NCBI GenBank assembly: GCA_041658585.1
Contig: JBAZZX010000008.1
Location: 1-64,000, forward strand
Direction of reading: 5' to 3'
Length of the DNA: 64,000 nt
Source of the DNA: DYFC01 sp041658585
GTDB taxonomy: Bacteria; Nitrospirota; Thermodesulfovibrionia; Thermodesulfovibrionales; SM23-35
Positions 42,311-51,224 of this stretch are shown here, piece after piece (position 1 is the first letter of the stretch; the number at the start of each line of letters is the position of its first letter). The notes under the pieces are model-generated. The model was not told the DNA's origin, did not search any database, and saw only the letters and a program-made list of their open reading frames with translations. The translations under genes were made by a program, and so were the position numbers.

Positions 42311-43228
42311 TTGGCTGTTAAGGTAGGAGTTATCGGCGTCGGGTATCTCGGTCAGCATCATGCGCGTATTTATTCGGAGCTTGAAGAGACGGAGCTTGTT
42401 GCCGTCGTTGATATTGACAGGGAAAAGGCCGGCGCGCTGGCCGTGAAATATAACTGCGAAGCCTTCGATGATTACAGGGAAATCTTTCATAAAGTAGACG
42501 CCCTGAGCATTGTAACGCCGACAACATTTCATTATTCAATAGCTCTTGACTGCCTCCGGGAGGGCAAAGATATCCTCATAGAAAAGCCCGTTACCGTGAC
42601 TATTGAAGAAGCCGATGATCTGATCAAAGAATCAAGGCATAGGAACCTTATAATTCAGGTCGGCCATCTTGAAAGATATAACCCTGCAATTCTTGCAGCT
42701 TCCGATTTTTTCAACACACCGGTATTTATGGAGTCCGAAAGGCTTTCACCCTTTCTCGGAAGGGCAACCGACGTTGATGTGACCCTTGATCTTATGATTC
42801 ACGATATAGATATTATGCTGAGCCTCATTGCTAAACCGGTAAAGACTGTCAGGGCGGTCGGAGGCAAAGTCCTCACGGACAAGATTGATGTAGCCAAGGC
42901 ATGGCTTGAGTTTGAGGGCGGCTGCGCAGCACTGGCCACCGTAAGCAGGATGTCTCCCGAGAAACACCGGACGTTAAAGGTTTTTCAAAAGGATTCTTTC
43001 ATATCCATTGATTATCAGAATTCAGAGATAAAGCGTTTTTTCAGGACAGGCGGAGATATATCCTCGGAAGTAATAAAACCTGAAAAAAAGGAGCCCTTAA
43101 AAGAAGAATTGAAAGACTTCATCCGATGTGTCAGAGAGAGGACAAGGCCAAAGGTATCGGGGATTGAAGGAAGAGACGCACTCAAGGTTGTTCTTGAAAT
43201 AAATGAGATGATAAAAAACAATAATTGA
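42311..43228 (+). CDS. Gfo/Idh/MocA oxidoreductase, GnnA-like
   Basis: This 305-residue NAD-dependent sugar-nucleotide dehydrogenase has a Rossmann start (VGVIGVGYLGQHHARIYSEL), the conserved EKPVTVTIEEA near residue 94, and the C-terminal MIHDIDIMLSL helix with catalytic His. It starts at TTG after AGGAGG. The pair with the aminotransferase next door and lpxB after it is the arrangement of gnnA-gnnB, which make UDP-GlcNAc3N for amide-linked lipid A. The broad family membership is clear; the GnnA role is inferred from context. Confidence 0.85.
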   Translation: MAVKVGVIGVGYLGQHHARIYSELEETELVAVVDIDREKAGALAVKYNCEAFDDYREIFHKVDALSIVTPTTFHYSIALDCLREGKDILIEKPVTVTIEEADDLIKESRHRNLIIQVGHLERYNPAILAASDFFNTPVFMESERLSPFLGRATDVDVTLDLMIHDIDIMLSLIAKPVKTVRAVGGKVLTDKIDVAKAWLEFEGGCAALATVSRMSPEKHRTLKVFQKDSFISIDYQNSEIKRFFRTGGDISSEVIKPEKKEPLKEELKDFIRCVRERTRPKVSGIEGRDALKVVLEINEMIKNNN

Positions 43229-43242
43229 GGAGAAGTCAAAGC

Positions 43243-44334
43243 ATGGTTCCGATGGTTGATCTTAAAAAGCAGTTCAGGGAAATTAAAGGTGAAGTTTTTG
43301 ATATTCTTGCGGAAATATTGGAAAGTGGTCATTACGTACTGGGTGCAAGGGTTTCAGATTTAGAAAAAAAAATATCGGATTACCAGGGTGTTCAGCATGC
43401 AATAGGTGTTGCCTCAGGCACCGATGCGCTTCACCTATCGATTGAGGCAATGGATATAGGCCCGGGGGATGAGGTCATCACAACACCTTTTACTTTTTTT
43501 GCCACTGCCGAGGCAATCCTCTATACCGGAGCCACGCCGGTATTTACAGACATTGATCCCGATACGTTAAATATAGACACACGTCAAATAGAGCATCATA
43601 TTACAAAAAAGACCAGGGCGATTCTTCCCGTTCATATCTTCGGACATCCTGCCGATATGGATGCAATTTTAAAAATCGCTAAAAAACACAGGCTGAAGGT
43701 CATTGAAGACTGCGCCCAGTCTTTCGGCGCAGAGCTTAACGGCAAGAAAACCGGCAGCATCGGAGATGCAGGCTGTTTCAGTTTTTATCCGAGCAAAAAC
43801 CTTGGGGCTTATGGCGACGGAGGCATGATAACCCTCAATAATCAAAAGGCGGCTGAAATAATCAGACAGTTAAGAAACCACGGGTCCAAGGGTTCGTACA
43901 GACACAAACGTGTAGGTTTCAACAGCAGGCTCGATGAGCTGCAGGCCGGCATCCTTCTTGTAAAATTCAGGCATATAGATGAATACAACGGCAAAAGGAG
44001 ACAAAAGGCGGCCCTTTACACCAGGCTCCTTTCCGATACCGTGCAATGTCCTGTTGAAAAGCAGGGCGCAGTCCATGTCTATCACCAGTACACCATCAGG
44101 AACAAAAAGAGAGACATTATACAGGCCAAACTCAGGGAAAACGGCGTCTCCTCAGTCGTCTATTATCCTACGCCTTTGCACCTGCAGGAGGCATTGAGAT
44201 TTTTAGGCTATCATAAGGGCGATTTCCCCGTTACAGAGAAGGCGGCCAAAGAGGTCCTTTCTTTGCCGATGTACCCGGAGCTTGAGGAATCAACAATAAA
44301 GAAGATAGCAAAGGTCATCAAAGAAACCGTCTGA
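43243..44334 (+). CDS. DegT/DnrJ/EryC1-family aminotransferase, GnnB-like
   Basis: This 363-residue PLP enzyme aminates a keto sugar nucleotide. The PLP lysine is K185 in FYPSKNLGAYGDGG, and ASGTDALHLS and EDCAQSFGAEL bind the cofactor. The ATG at 43243 follows TGAGGAGAAG and is preferred to TTG 43225, which overlaps the previous stop. It would aminate the 3-keto product of the dehydrogenase upstream. An alternative is a role in O-antigen sugar synthesis, but the position directly before lpxB favours lipid A. Confidence 0.87.
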   Translation: MVPMVDLKKQFREIKGEVFDILAEILESGHYVLGARVSDLEKKISDYQGVQHAIGVASGTDALHLSIEAMDIGPGDEVITTPFTFFATAEAILYTGATPVFTDIDPDTLNIDTRQIEHHITKKTRAILPVHIFGHPADMDAILKIAKKHRLKVIEDCAQSFGAELNGKKTGSIGDAGCFSFYPSKNLGAYGDGGMITLNNQKAAEIIRQLRNHGSKGSYRHKRVGFNSRLDELQAGILLVKFRHIDEYNGKRRQKAALYTRLLSDTVQCPVEKQGAVHVYHQYTIRNKKRDIIQAKLRENGVSSVVYYPTPLHLQEALRFLGYHKGDFPVTEKAAKEVLSLPMYPELEESTIKKIAKVIKETV

Positions 44335-44438
44335 TTATTTGCAGCTTCCCCCCATCACTATAAGGGTATTAAAATAGTAACTCCAAGAGAATTTTGGAAT
44401 TTGTTAAAACTAAAAGAGCGTAAGGATAAATCGTAGGT

Positions 44439-45602
44439 ATGGCAGCGATAATGATCATTTCCGGCGAAAGTTCCGGCGAATTATACGGGGCGCTCCTTGC
44501 GAATGCATTAAAGAGCAAATGGCCTGATGTCCGCATTATAGGCATCGGAGGGCAGAGGATGTCGGAAGCAGGGGTCGAAGTCGTTTCACGCATATCCGAC
44601 GCCTTCGGCATTATCGAGGCGGTTGCTTCATTAAGAAAACTTAAAACGGCATATAACAACGCTGTAGAAGCCCTCAAAAAATTCAGGCCCGACGTCCTCG
44701 TGCTGATCGATTATCCTGACTTCAATCTGAAAGTTGCAAAAAAGGCAAAAGCGCTCGGGATAAAGGTTTTATATTATGTCAGCCCCCAGGTATGGGCCTG
44801 GCGCAAAGGCAGGGTCCCCAAGATCGCAAGCCTCGTAAACAGAATGGCGGTTTTACTTCCTTTTGAAGAAAAGATATATAAAGACGCCGGATTGAAATGT
44901 GATTTCGTAGGACATCCCATACTGGAGGAAATTCAAGGTGTTTTAGCAAAGGGGAATAAAGCGGAATTTAAAACCGCTCTCGGCCTCGACCCGGTCAAAC
45001 CTCTGCTTTCCCTTCTCCCCGGCAGCAGACCTCATGAACTCAAAAAACTCCTGCCTCTTATGATAGAAGTCGTAAGGCAATTCAGGAACGATCCTGAGAT
45101 ATTAAAAGGCAACAAGGAATATCAGTTCTGTATGCCCCTTGCTCCTAACACCGATGAACAAAAATACCATATCTTCATAGAGACACTTAAAAAAGAAGGA
45201 GTAGCAATAAAGAAAGGGGAATCCGTCAAAGTCCTTGCTGCATCCGATATGGCGGTTGTTGCATCCGGCACCGCGACCCTCCAGACAGCCTTTCTCGAAG
45301 TGCCTATGGTGGTGGTGTATAAAATGTCGCCTCTTGAGTTTCAGATCGGAAAGCGTATCATAAATGTGAACCACATATCTCTCGTAAATATTCTCGCCGG
45401 CAAAGAGGTTGTTGTCGAACTCCTTCAGGAGCGCGCAAATCCCGGAGAAACCATAAAAGAGCTTAAGAAGATAATATTTGATATGGAATACAGGGGAAAT
45501 ATGATCAACCAATTCAAAAAAATAAAAGGACCTTTTATCGGCAAAAAAGCATCACAAAGGGTGGCGGATATCATATTGGAAATGGTCATCTGGAGAAAAT
45601 AA
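44439..45602 (+). CDS. lpxB: Lipid-A-disaccharide synthase
   Basis: This 387-residue glycosyltransferase joins UDP-2,3-diacylglucosamine to lipid X at the inner-membrane surface. It has SGESSGELYGALLANALK at the N-terminus, YYVSPQVWAWRKGRV near residue 110, LLPGSRPHEL near 189, and ASGTATLQTAFLEVPMVVVYK near 278. The stop codon is touched by the outer arm of inverted-repeat copy B. Confidence 0.96.
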   Translation: MAAIMIISGESSGELYGALLANALKSKWPDVRIIGIGGQRMSEAGVEVVSRISDAFGIIEAVASLRKLKTAYNNAVEALKKFRPDVLVLIDYPDFNLKVAKKAKALGIKVLYYVSPQVWAWRKGRVPKIASLVNRMAVLLPFEEKIYKDAGLKCDFVGHPILEEIQGVLAKGNKAEFKTALGLDPVKPLLSLLPGSRPHELKKLLPLMIEVVRQFRNDPEILKGNKEYQFCMPLAPNTDEQKYHIFIETLKKEGVAIKKGESVKVLAASDMAVVASGTATLQTAFLEVPMVVVYKMSPLEFQIGKRIINVNHISLVNILAGKEVVVELLQERANPGETIKELKKIIFDMEYRGNMINQFKKIKGPFIGKKASQRVADIILEMVIWRK

Positions 45603-45628
45603 ACCTAAACGTTGCAAAAGACATTCTA

Positions 45629-45801
45629 AACTTGAAAGGCAGACATGATAAAAAACCTTTTGAATGCGACAAAAAATTAGCCATATTCACCTGAAGGCAC
45701 TTTTAACCTAAAGTGCATTTTAGATGAATGCGTGCTGCCATGTGTAAATAGTACATTATGGAGTCGCCAAAAACTTTTTCATCATGTCTACCTTTCAAGT
45801 T
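45629..45801. mobile_element. 173-bp inverted-repeat element, copy B
   Basis: Same length and orientation of core as copy A (32762-32934), bounded by 20-bp imperfect inverted repeats. Here the long arm (45599-45628) is on the left and the short arm (ATGCAACTGAT, 45802-45812) is on the right next to waaA, the reverse of copy A. A TTGAAT/18 bp/TATTCA promoter-like pair at 45660-45689 points toward waaA. The core also holds a small hairpin, GGCACTTT...AAAGTGC. Confidence 0.8.
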
Positions 45802-45831
45802 ATGCAACTGATGAGGTAATACTCTATAAAA

Positions 45832-47115
45832 ATGTATTTCATATATAGCCTCATATATATTATCGTAATCATCATTCTTTTGCCTTTTGAATATCTCAAA
45901 AGACCGGCGGAGATTAGAAGAAAATGGCTTAGAGATAAGTTCGGTCTTTTAGATGCATCCTTCATCCTTAACCCCTCATCCGTTGTTTGGGTCCACGCCG
46001 TATCAGTCGGCGAGGTTATGGCCGCATCACCGCTTTTAAAAAAATTAAGAGAACGCTATCCGGGAAAAAGGATAATCCTTTCCACTATAACCGACACCGG
46101 GCAAAAAGTTGCAAGAGAAAGAGCGCCCGAAGGAACAGCCGTTGTTTATCTTCCCTTTGATATCCCTTTCATATTGAACAATGTTTTGAACAGGGTAAAA
46201 CCCGACCTGCTGATCGTCATTGAAACCGAACTCTGGCCCAACCTGATAAGGGGTTTCAATGAGAAAGGAATACCCGTACTGCTGCTCAATGGAAGGATAT
46301 CCGAAAAATCATTTAAAGGTTATAAAAAGGTATCACGCTTTATGAAAAAAGTCCTTTCCCATGTAGATTTCTTCGGTATGCAGAGTGAGGAATACGCAGA
46401 CAGGATCAGGCAATTGGGAGTTGATGCCCGCAGAGTTGTGACATTAGGCAATTTCAAATTTGATACCATACCTCCTTCAGAACTCCCGCTATGGACAAAG
46501 GAATTGCAGGGTCCGGTTATTGTTGCAGGCAGCACCTTTGAAGGTGAGGAAGAACTGATGACCGATGTTTATCTTAAGCTTAGGGAAGACTTCCCTGATA
46601 TCAATCTGATCATCGCCCCACGCCATCCCGAGAGGTTTAAACCCGTTGAAGAAATGCTCAAATCAAAAGGGGTCTCATTTGTAAAACGTTCCGGAATTGA
46701 TAGCTTAAAGTCGCAGAACGTTGAACGCAGAACGTTGAACGGTTTTATCGTCCTTCTCGACACAGTCGGCGAACTGTCATCCGTTTACGGCATATCGGAC
46801 ATCGCCGTTATCGGAAAGAGTTTCAGAGGCCGTGGAGGCCAGAATCCCCTCGAACCCGCCTACTGGGGCAAGCCCATCATATGCGGCCCGCATATGGAGA
46901 ATTTTCCGATTATCGGGGAGTTTTACAAAGAAGGCGCTGCTATCCGGGTCGGAGAAGAAGACCTCCTCACAAAATTAAAAGACCTCCTCCTTTCACCCGA
47001 AAAGTCAAAAGCAATCGGCTCAAAGGCACGGATGCTATACAATAAAAACGCCGGAGCAGTTGAAAAGGCGATGGAGATTATTGAAAGGCGAATTTCTAAA
47101 ACGGATTATTCATAA
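45832..47115 (+). CDS. waaA: 3-deoxy-D-manno-octulosonic acid transferase
   Basis: This 427-residue Kdo transferase has an N-terminal membrane anchor (residues 1-20), then VWVHAVSVGEVMAASPLL, FETELWPNLI-like IETELWPNLIRGF, and the C-terminal domain with GKSFRGRGGQNPLEPAYWGKPI. It adds Kdo to lipid A. Near residue 295 is an insert SQNVERRTLNG, encoded by two tandem copies of GCAGAACGTTGAAC (46713-46740), between conserved blocks. Transcription may come from inverted-repeat copy B, as only about 20 bp separate them. Confidence 0.94.
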   Translation: MYFIYSLIYIIVIIILLPFEYLKRPAEIRRKWLRDKFGLLDASFILNPSSVVWVHAVSVGEVMAASPLLKKLRERYPGKRIILSTITDTGQKVARERAPEGTAVVYLPFDIPFILNNVLNRVKPDLLIVIETELWPNLIRGFNEKGIPVLLLNGRISEKSFKGYKKVSRFMKKVLSHVDFFGMQSEEYADRIRQLGVDARRVVTLGNFKFDTIPPSELPLWTKELQGPVIVAGSTFEGEEELMTDVYLKLREDFPDINLIIAPRHPERFKPVEEMLKSKGVSFVKRSGIDSLKSQNVERRTLNGFIVLLDTVGELSSVYGISDIAVIGKSFRGRGGQNPLEPAYWGKPIICGPHMENFPIIGEFYKEGAAIRVGEEDLLTKLKDLLLSPEKSKAIGSKARMLYNKNAGAVEKAMEIIERRISKTDYS

Positions 47116-47145
47116 ATTCTTCATCTAAGGTTAACGTTTTCCAGG

Positions 47146-47182
47146 GTCTGCCTTTATCTTCTATAGCAGACTTTAATTTTGG
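47146..47182 (+). terminator. Possible terminator after waaA
   Basis: GTCTGC (47146-47151) pairs with GCAGAC (47166-47171) around a 14-nt loop, extended by G-T pairs, followed by TTTAATTTT. The stem is short, so the call is weak, but it is 30 bp after waaA. Confidence 0.4.
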
Positions 47183-47748
47183 ATCCTTCTCAAATATTTA
47201 CAAAGTTGGTATATGATTTAAAGAGCGACGGTTGACGGAGGTAGACATTATGGCCTGCTGCTATCTTAGAATAGCGCGAACTACCTTCAAGATCAGGCGC
47301 ATATTTTTACTGTCGGCTTCAAACAAGATTTGTCGCCAGATCATAACTAAATTATCACTTCCTCCGAAGAAACACTCTGACATTTGCTAAAAAAATGAAG
47401 AATTGCCCGAAAAACAAACAGTGACCATACCGGACCTTACAGCGCGTTTCTTCCCCATAGAAAGACGCAACTTCAAAAATTCTGTCCCCTGCTGATTACT
47501 AAAAAAACTCACAACCCAATGCTTCCAGTGAGAGGGGTGAATTGCTTCCGTAAAATAAGTTTTTGAACTTCAGGTCACAATGCAACAGTTCAAACGCAAA
47601 TCGATAAAAATGATTTTCTTGACTTCCATGCCCCCCTTAGAATTCCTCTCGTCTTGAGATTCATTGAGAGCTTGGCAGCCGGCTCAGCCTTGCTCTCTTT
47701 AAATGAGAAATCATTGAAATATAATTGTCTTTTAATACGTACACACGG
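47183..47748. other. Gene-poor stretch with one possible small ORF
   Basis: Apart from the 46-residue reading frame at 47250-47390, no gene, RNA or repeat is recognised. The sequence is A/T-rich and has many stops in every frame. Confidence 0.5.
47250..47390 (+). CDS. Possible 46-residue basic small protein
   Basis: ATG at 47250 follows GACGGAGGTAGACATT, a strong ribosome-binding site with 8-9 nt spacing. The predicted peptide starts MACCYLRIARTTFKIRR and is basic (net positive, four cysteines). No family is recognised. The only support is the ribosome-binding site and open frame; chance is a serious alternative. Confidence 0.25.
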   Translation: MACCYLRIARTTFKIRRIFLLSASNKICRQIITKLSLPPKKHSDIC

Positions 47749-47776
47749 TTGAATTATGCTGTACCCTTGCTATACT
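47749..47776 (+). promoter_or_regulatory. Probable promoter of the histidine-kinase cluster
   Basis: TTGAAT (47749-47754), a 16-bp spacer and TATACT (47771-47776) lie just before the AAAGGAG ribosome-binding site of the kinase gene. Transcription would start close to that site, leaving a very short leader. Confidence 0.5.
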
Positions 47777-47796
47777 ATGAGCTAAAGGAGATCATA

Positions 47797-49656
47797 GTGC
47801 TTATGAAGAAAAATGATTTTCCTGGAATTGAAGACATATTCGAAACGGTCCGCGAACCGCTTTTAGTTCTGGATGCTAACCTGAATATTCTCTCTGCCAA
47901 CCGGAGCTTCTATAACATCTTCAAGGTAGAGCAGGGAGAAACCATCGGACATCTCATCTTCGATGTCGGCAATAAACAGTGGGACATCCCTGCGCTTCGG
48001 ACATTGCTTGAGGACATTCTCCCAACACACAAACGGCTTGATAGCTACGAAGTTGAGCATGATTTCCCCACCATCGGCCACAAAACAATGCTCCTGAATG
48101 CCCGCTAGGTCTATCGGAAAGATGTCGGCACGCAGATGATACTACTCGCCATTGAGGACATTACCGAGCGTAAGGAGATAGAAAAGGGTCTGGAAAAGAC
48201 CCGTAAAGAACTGGAGGTAACTAAAATATCCGAAGATGCCGCCCGCGAGTACGCCGAGAGCATCATCAACACCGTGCGTGAACCCTTAATTTCTCTGGAT
48301 CAAGATTTAAGGGTAGTCACCGCCAGCCGCTCCTTCTATGATGTCTTTAAGGTAACCCCTGAAGAGACCGTGGGACAGCTTATCTATGACCTCGGCAATA
48401 AACAGTGGAATATCCCCAAGCTGCGGGAACTGCTGGAAACCATCCTTCCCCAAAAGGCATCCTTTGATAACTATGAGGTTGAACACGAGTTTTCTACCAT
48501 AGGCAGGCGCATAATGCTTTTGAATGCCCGGCAAATTCAAAGAGTGTCGGGAAAAGAGCGGATAATCCTTCTCGCCATTGAGGACATTACCGAGCGTAGG
48601 CAACTGGAAAGCTTATTAGAGGAATCTGAAGAGCGCTTCAGACGTCTTTTTGAGACGGCAAACGACGGGATAGTGCTTCTCGAAAAACACGAAGGGAAGA
48701 TAACCCATGCTAATCCAGCCTCGACGGAGATGTTGGGCTATTCCAAAGAGGAGTGCATCGGGAAAAAGCTTCAGAATATCGGTGTCTCGCTTGATATGGG
48801 TGATTTTCAAAAGATAATGCAAACATTGGACAAGAGCGGCATTATTTATTACGATGATGTTCCGGTAAAAACCAAGGCCGGGCAATATATTGATACGGAT
48901 ATATATATGGTTGACAGGGCAAGATTGGTTCAATGTAATATGCGCGACATCACCGAGCGGAAGCGGGTTGCGGAGGTAATAAAAAAAAATGAAGAACAGT
49001 TGCGAAATCTGACAGCATACATGCAGAAGGTAACAGAGATGGAAAGAACCAATATAGCTCGTGAAATTCACGATGAACTTGGACAGGCATTGACTATATT
49101 AAAGATGGACTTGTCCTTGTTCCGAAAGATGTTTTCTGAGGATCAAACATCAATTCTTGAAAAAACAGATGCGATGTCAAGACTGATTGATAAAACGATC
49201 CAGACGGTTAAAAGGATTGCCACTGACTTAAGACCCGGACTCTTAGATGACTTGGGTCTATCGGCAGCTATTGAGTGGCAGTTAGGAGAATTTCAGGAAC
49301 GAACAGGCATCACATGTAAGATAATAATAGATCCCAAGGATGTCACATTTGATAGAGATCGTAATACTGCTCTTTTCCGTATCTTTCAGGAGACCCTGAC
49401 GAATATTGCCCGACATGCAGAGGCGACAGAAGTCAGCGTAAGCTTAAAGCAGAAGGACGGGCAGATAGAACTGAAGGTTCAAGACAACGGCAGAGGAATT
49501 ACAGAAGAGGAGCTTACTCATCCGAAATCATTTGGTCTCATCGGGATTAGAGAACGTGCTATAATTTTTGGCGGAGATAGCAACGTTAAAGGTTTTCCCG
49601 GTAAAGGAACAACCGTGACCGTGAAAATCCCGGCTAAGAATATTCAAGAAAGTTGA
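47797..49656 (+). pseudogene. PAS histidine kinase gene interrupted by an in-frame amber codon
   Basis: GTG at 47797 follows AAAGGAG by 6 nt. One frame runs to 49656 except for TAG at 48106-48108. Three PAS domains are seen: the first ends at the stop; the second (about 48265-48600) is a close duplicate of it; the third is at 48615-48960. A HisKA_3 domain (REIHDELGQAL) and an ATPase (TNIARHAE, DNGRGITEEE, GLIGIRERA) follow. The second PAS has CAG (Gln) after LLNAR where the first has TAG, so a single C-to-T change explains the break. Translation could restart at ATG 48136, though no good site precedes it. No membrane span. Confidence 0.85.
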
Positions 49657-50288
49657 TGATAAGAATTCTCATTGCAGATGATCATCCCATGTTTCGTGAA
49701 GGACTGAGACGCATCCTCGCAGGATGTCCTGATATTAATGTTGCCGATGAAGCAAGTAATGGACAGGAAGTCTTTGAGAAAGTGTGGAATAATGAGTACG
49801 ATATGGTTTTGCTGGACATTGCAATGCCTGGAACACCGGGACTTGAAGTCTTGAAACGACTGAAAAATGAAAAGCCAAAACTCCCTGTTCTTGTTTTAAG
49901 CATGTATCCTGAAGAGCAGTATGCAGTCCGGGTTATAAAGGCCGGCGCTTCCGGATATCTTACCAAAGAAAGTGCGTCAGAAGAGTTAATATCAGCAATA
50001 CGAAGAATATCAGGAGGGAGAAAATATATCACTTCGTCCATTGCCGAGAGATTAGCTGACGATGTGGAGCCCACTGCTGAAAAGCCGCTTCATGATACGC
50101 TCTCGGATCGTGAATTTGAAGTGTATCGTATGATCGTAGCAGGAAAGACGACAACACAAATTGCCGAGGAACTTTTTTTGAGCGTCAAGACTATTAGCAC
50201 CTATCGATCCCGCATTCTGGAAAAGATGAAAATGAAAACAAATGCGGAATTGATACACTATGCTATTAAGCACAATATGTTTGACTGA
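49656..50288 (+). CDS. NarL/FixJ-family response regulator
   Basis: This 210-residue regulator has a receiver domain (IADDHPMFREGLRR, phospho-Asp in MVLLDIAMPG, Lys in YLTKESAS) and a C-terminal LuxR-type helix-turn-helix (LSDREFEVYRMIVAGKTTTQ, KTISTYRSRILEKM). ATG at 49656 overlaps the TGA of the kinase gene (TGATG). It is the cognate partner of the HisKA_3 kinase upstream. Its targets are unknown. Confidence 0.94.
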   Translation: MIRILIADDHPMFREGLRRILAGCPDINVADEASNGQEVFEKVWNNEYDMVLLDIAMPGTPGLEVLKRLKNEKPKLPVLVLSMYPEEQYAVRVIKAGASGYLTKESASEELISAIRRISGGRKYITSSIAERLADDVEPTAEKPLHDTLSDREFEVYRMIVAGKTTTQIAEELFLSVKTISTYRSRILEKMKMKTNAELIHYAIKHNMFD

Positions 50289-50620
50289 TTCGATCTCACT
50301 TTTATTTAGCAATCCTTCAAAGTCTTCATCATTTCTTTTTCATATGTCTGCCTGATGTAGGACAACGCCTACAAAAAATAGTCATCAAATCCGTCCCAAA
50401 AAATAGACAACCACTGATATTTTTATCATTTCCACTTTGATAAAGTAAATCATGGGTACACAAAAAGGCGTGGCTCAGACAAAATCAATAGTCAATATTT
50501 AATAGGTGATCATTTAATGAAACAAGCTGTATTTATGAAGTGTACAAAAGACGGATAATATTGCTAAGAAATTGAGAAAATAGTGATTTATCATATTTCG
50601 TTTCAGAAAGGTGAAGTAGG
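50289..50620. other. Intergenic region before the lone receiver gene
   Basis: No gene, repeat or clear promoter is recognised. AAAGGTGAAG just before 50621 is the ribosome-binding site of the receiver gene. Confidence 0.5.
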
Positions 50621-50995
50621 ATGAAAGTTTTTATTGCTGATGACTCAAGTGAAATTCGAAAAAGGATTATAGCTATGCTTTCTGATTTAGCAGAAAGCAT
50701 TGAGATGATAGGAGAGGCAGAAAACGTTCAAGATGCAATAAACAGCATCCATGAATTTGATCCGGATGTGGTAATTCTTGACATTAGGATGCCGGGAGGA
50801 AGCGGTATCGATGTGCTGAAAAAAATCAAGAAAAAAAATGAGGTACCGGTAATCATAATACTGACAAATTACCCGTATTCCCAGTACCGGAAAAAATGTA
50901 TGGAGGCTGGTGCAGATTTCTTTTTTGATAAGTCGGGAGATTTTGAAGAAATTGTTAAGGTTGTGAGTGATATATCAGGAGGAAGGATTTTATAA
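50621..50995 (+). CDS. Stand-alone receiver-domain response regulator (CheY-like)
   Basis: This 124-residue protein is a receiver domain only: IADDSSEIRKRI, phospho-Asp in VVILDIRMPGGSGI near residue 54, T/S position in IILTNYP, and Lys in FFFDKSGDFEE. There is no output domain. It may pass phosphate to another protein or act by binding a partner. TAATG overlap couples it to the small zinc-ribbon gene. Confidence 0.92.
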   Translation: MKVFIADDSSEIRKRIIAMLSDLAESIEMIGEAENVQDAINSIHEFDPDVVILDIRMPGGSGIDVLKKIKKKNEVPVIIILTNYPYSQYRKKCMEAGADFFFDKSGDFEEIVKVVSDISGGRIL

Positions 50996-51201
50996 TGGCA
51001 ACAGAAATAGTAGAAATTTCAGGTATTGAAACTTCTCAAAAGGTAAAGACTAAAGCAGAGGCTCCTGCTGCAAAATCATGTAAATCAAATAAATGTAAAG
51101 TATGCGGCATAAACACATACCAAAAAGACGGTATGTGTGTCCTATGCAAAACCGGTATCACGCAGATATATGAAATGATTGAATCATTAAAAACCGCTTA
51201 A
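50995..51201 (+). CDS. Small zinc-ribbon-like protein
   Basis: This 68-residue protein has cysteines in the order C-x4-C-x2-C and C-x2-C (SCKSNKCKVCGIN, DGMCVLCKTGI), a likely zinc ribbon, followed by a C-terminal helix. The start overlaps the stop of the receiver gene and it lies 23 nt before the sigma-factor gene. This suggests a shared regulatory role, possibly as a sigma- or receiver-binding partner. No family is named. Confidence 0.75.
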   Translation: MATEIVEISGIETSQKVKTKAEAPAAKSCKSNKCKVCGINTYQKDGMCVLCKTGITQIYEMIESLKTA

Positions 51202-51224
51202 GAACAAGAAGGGGAATAAGTTAT

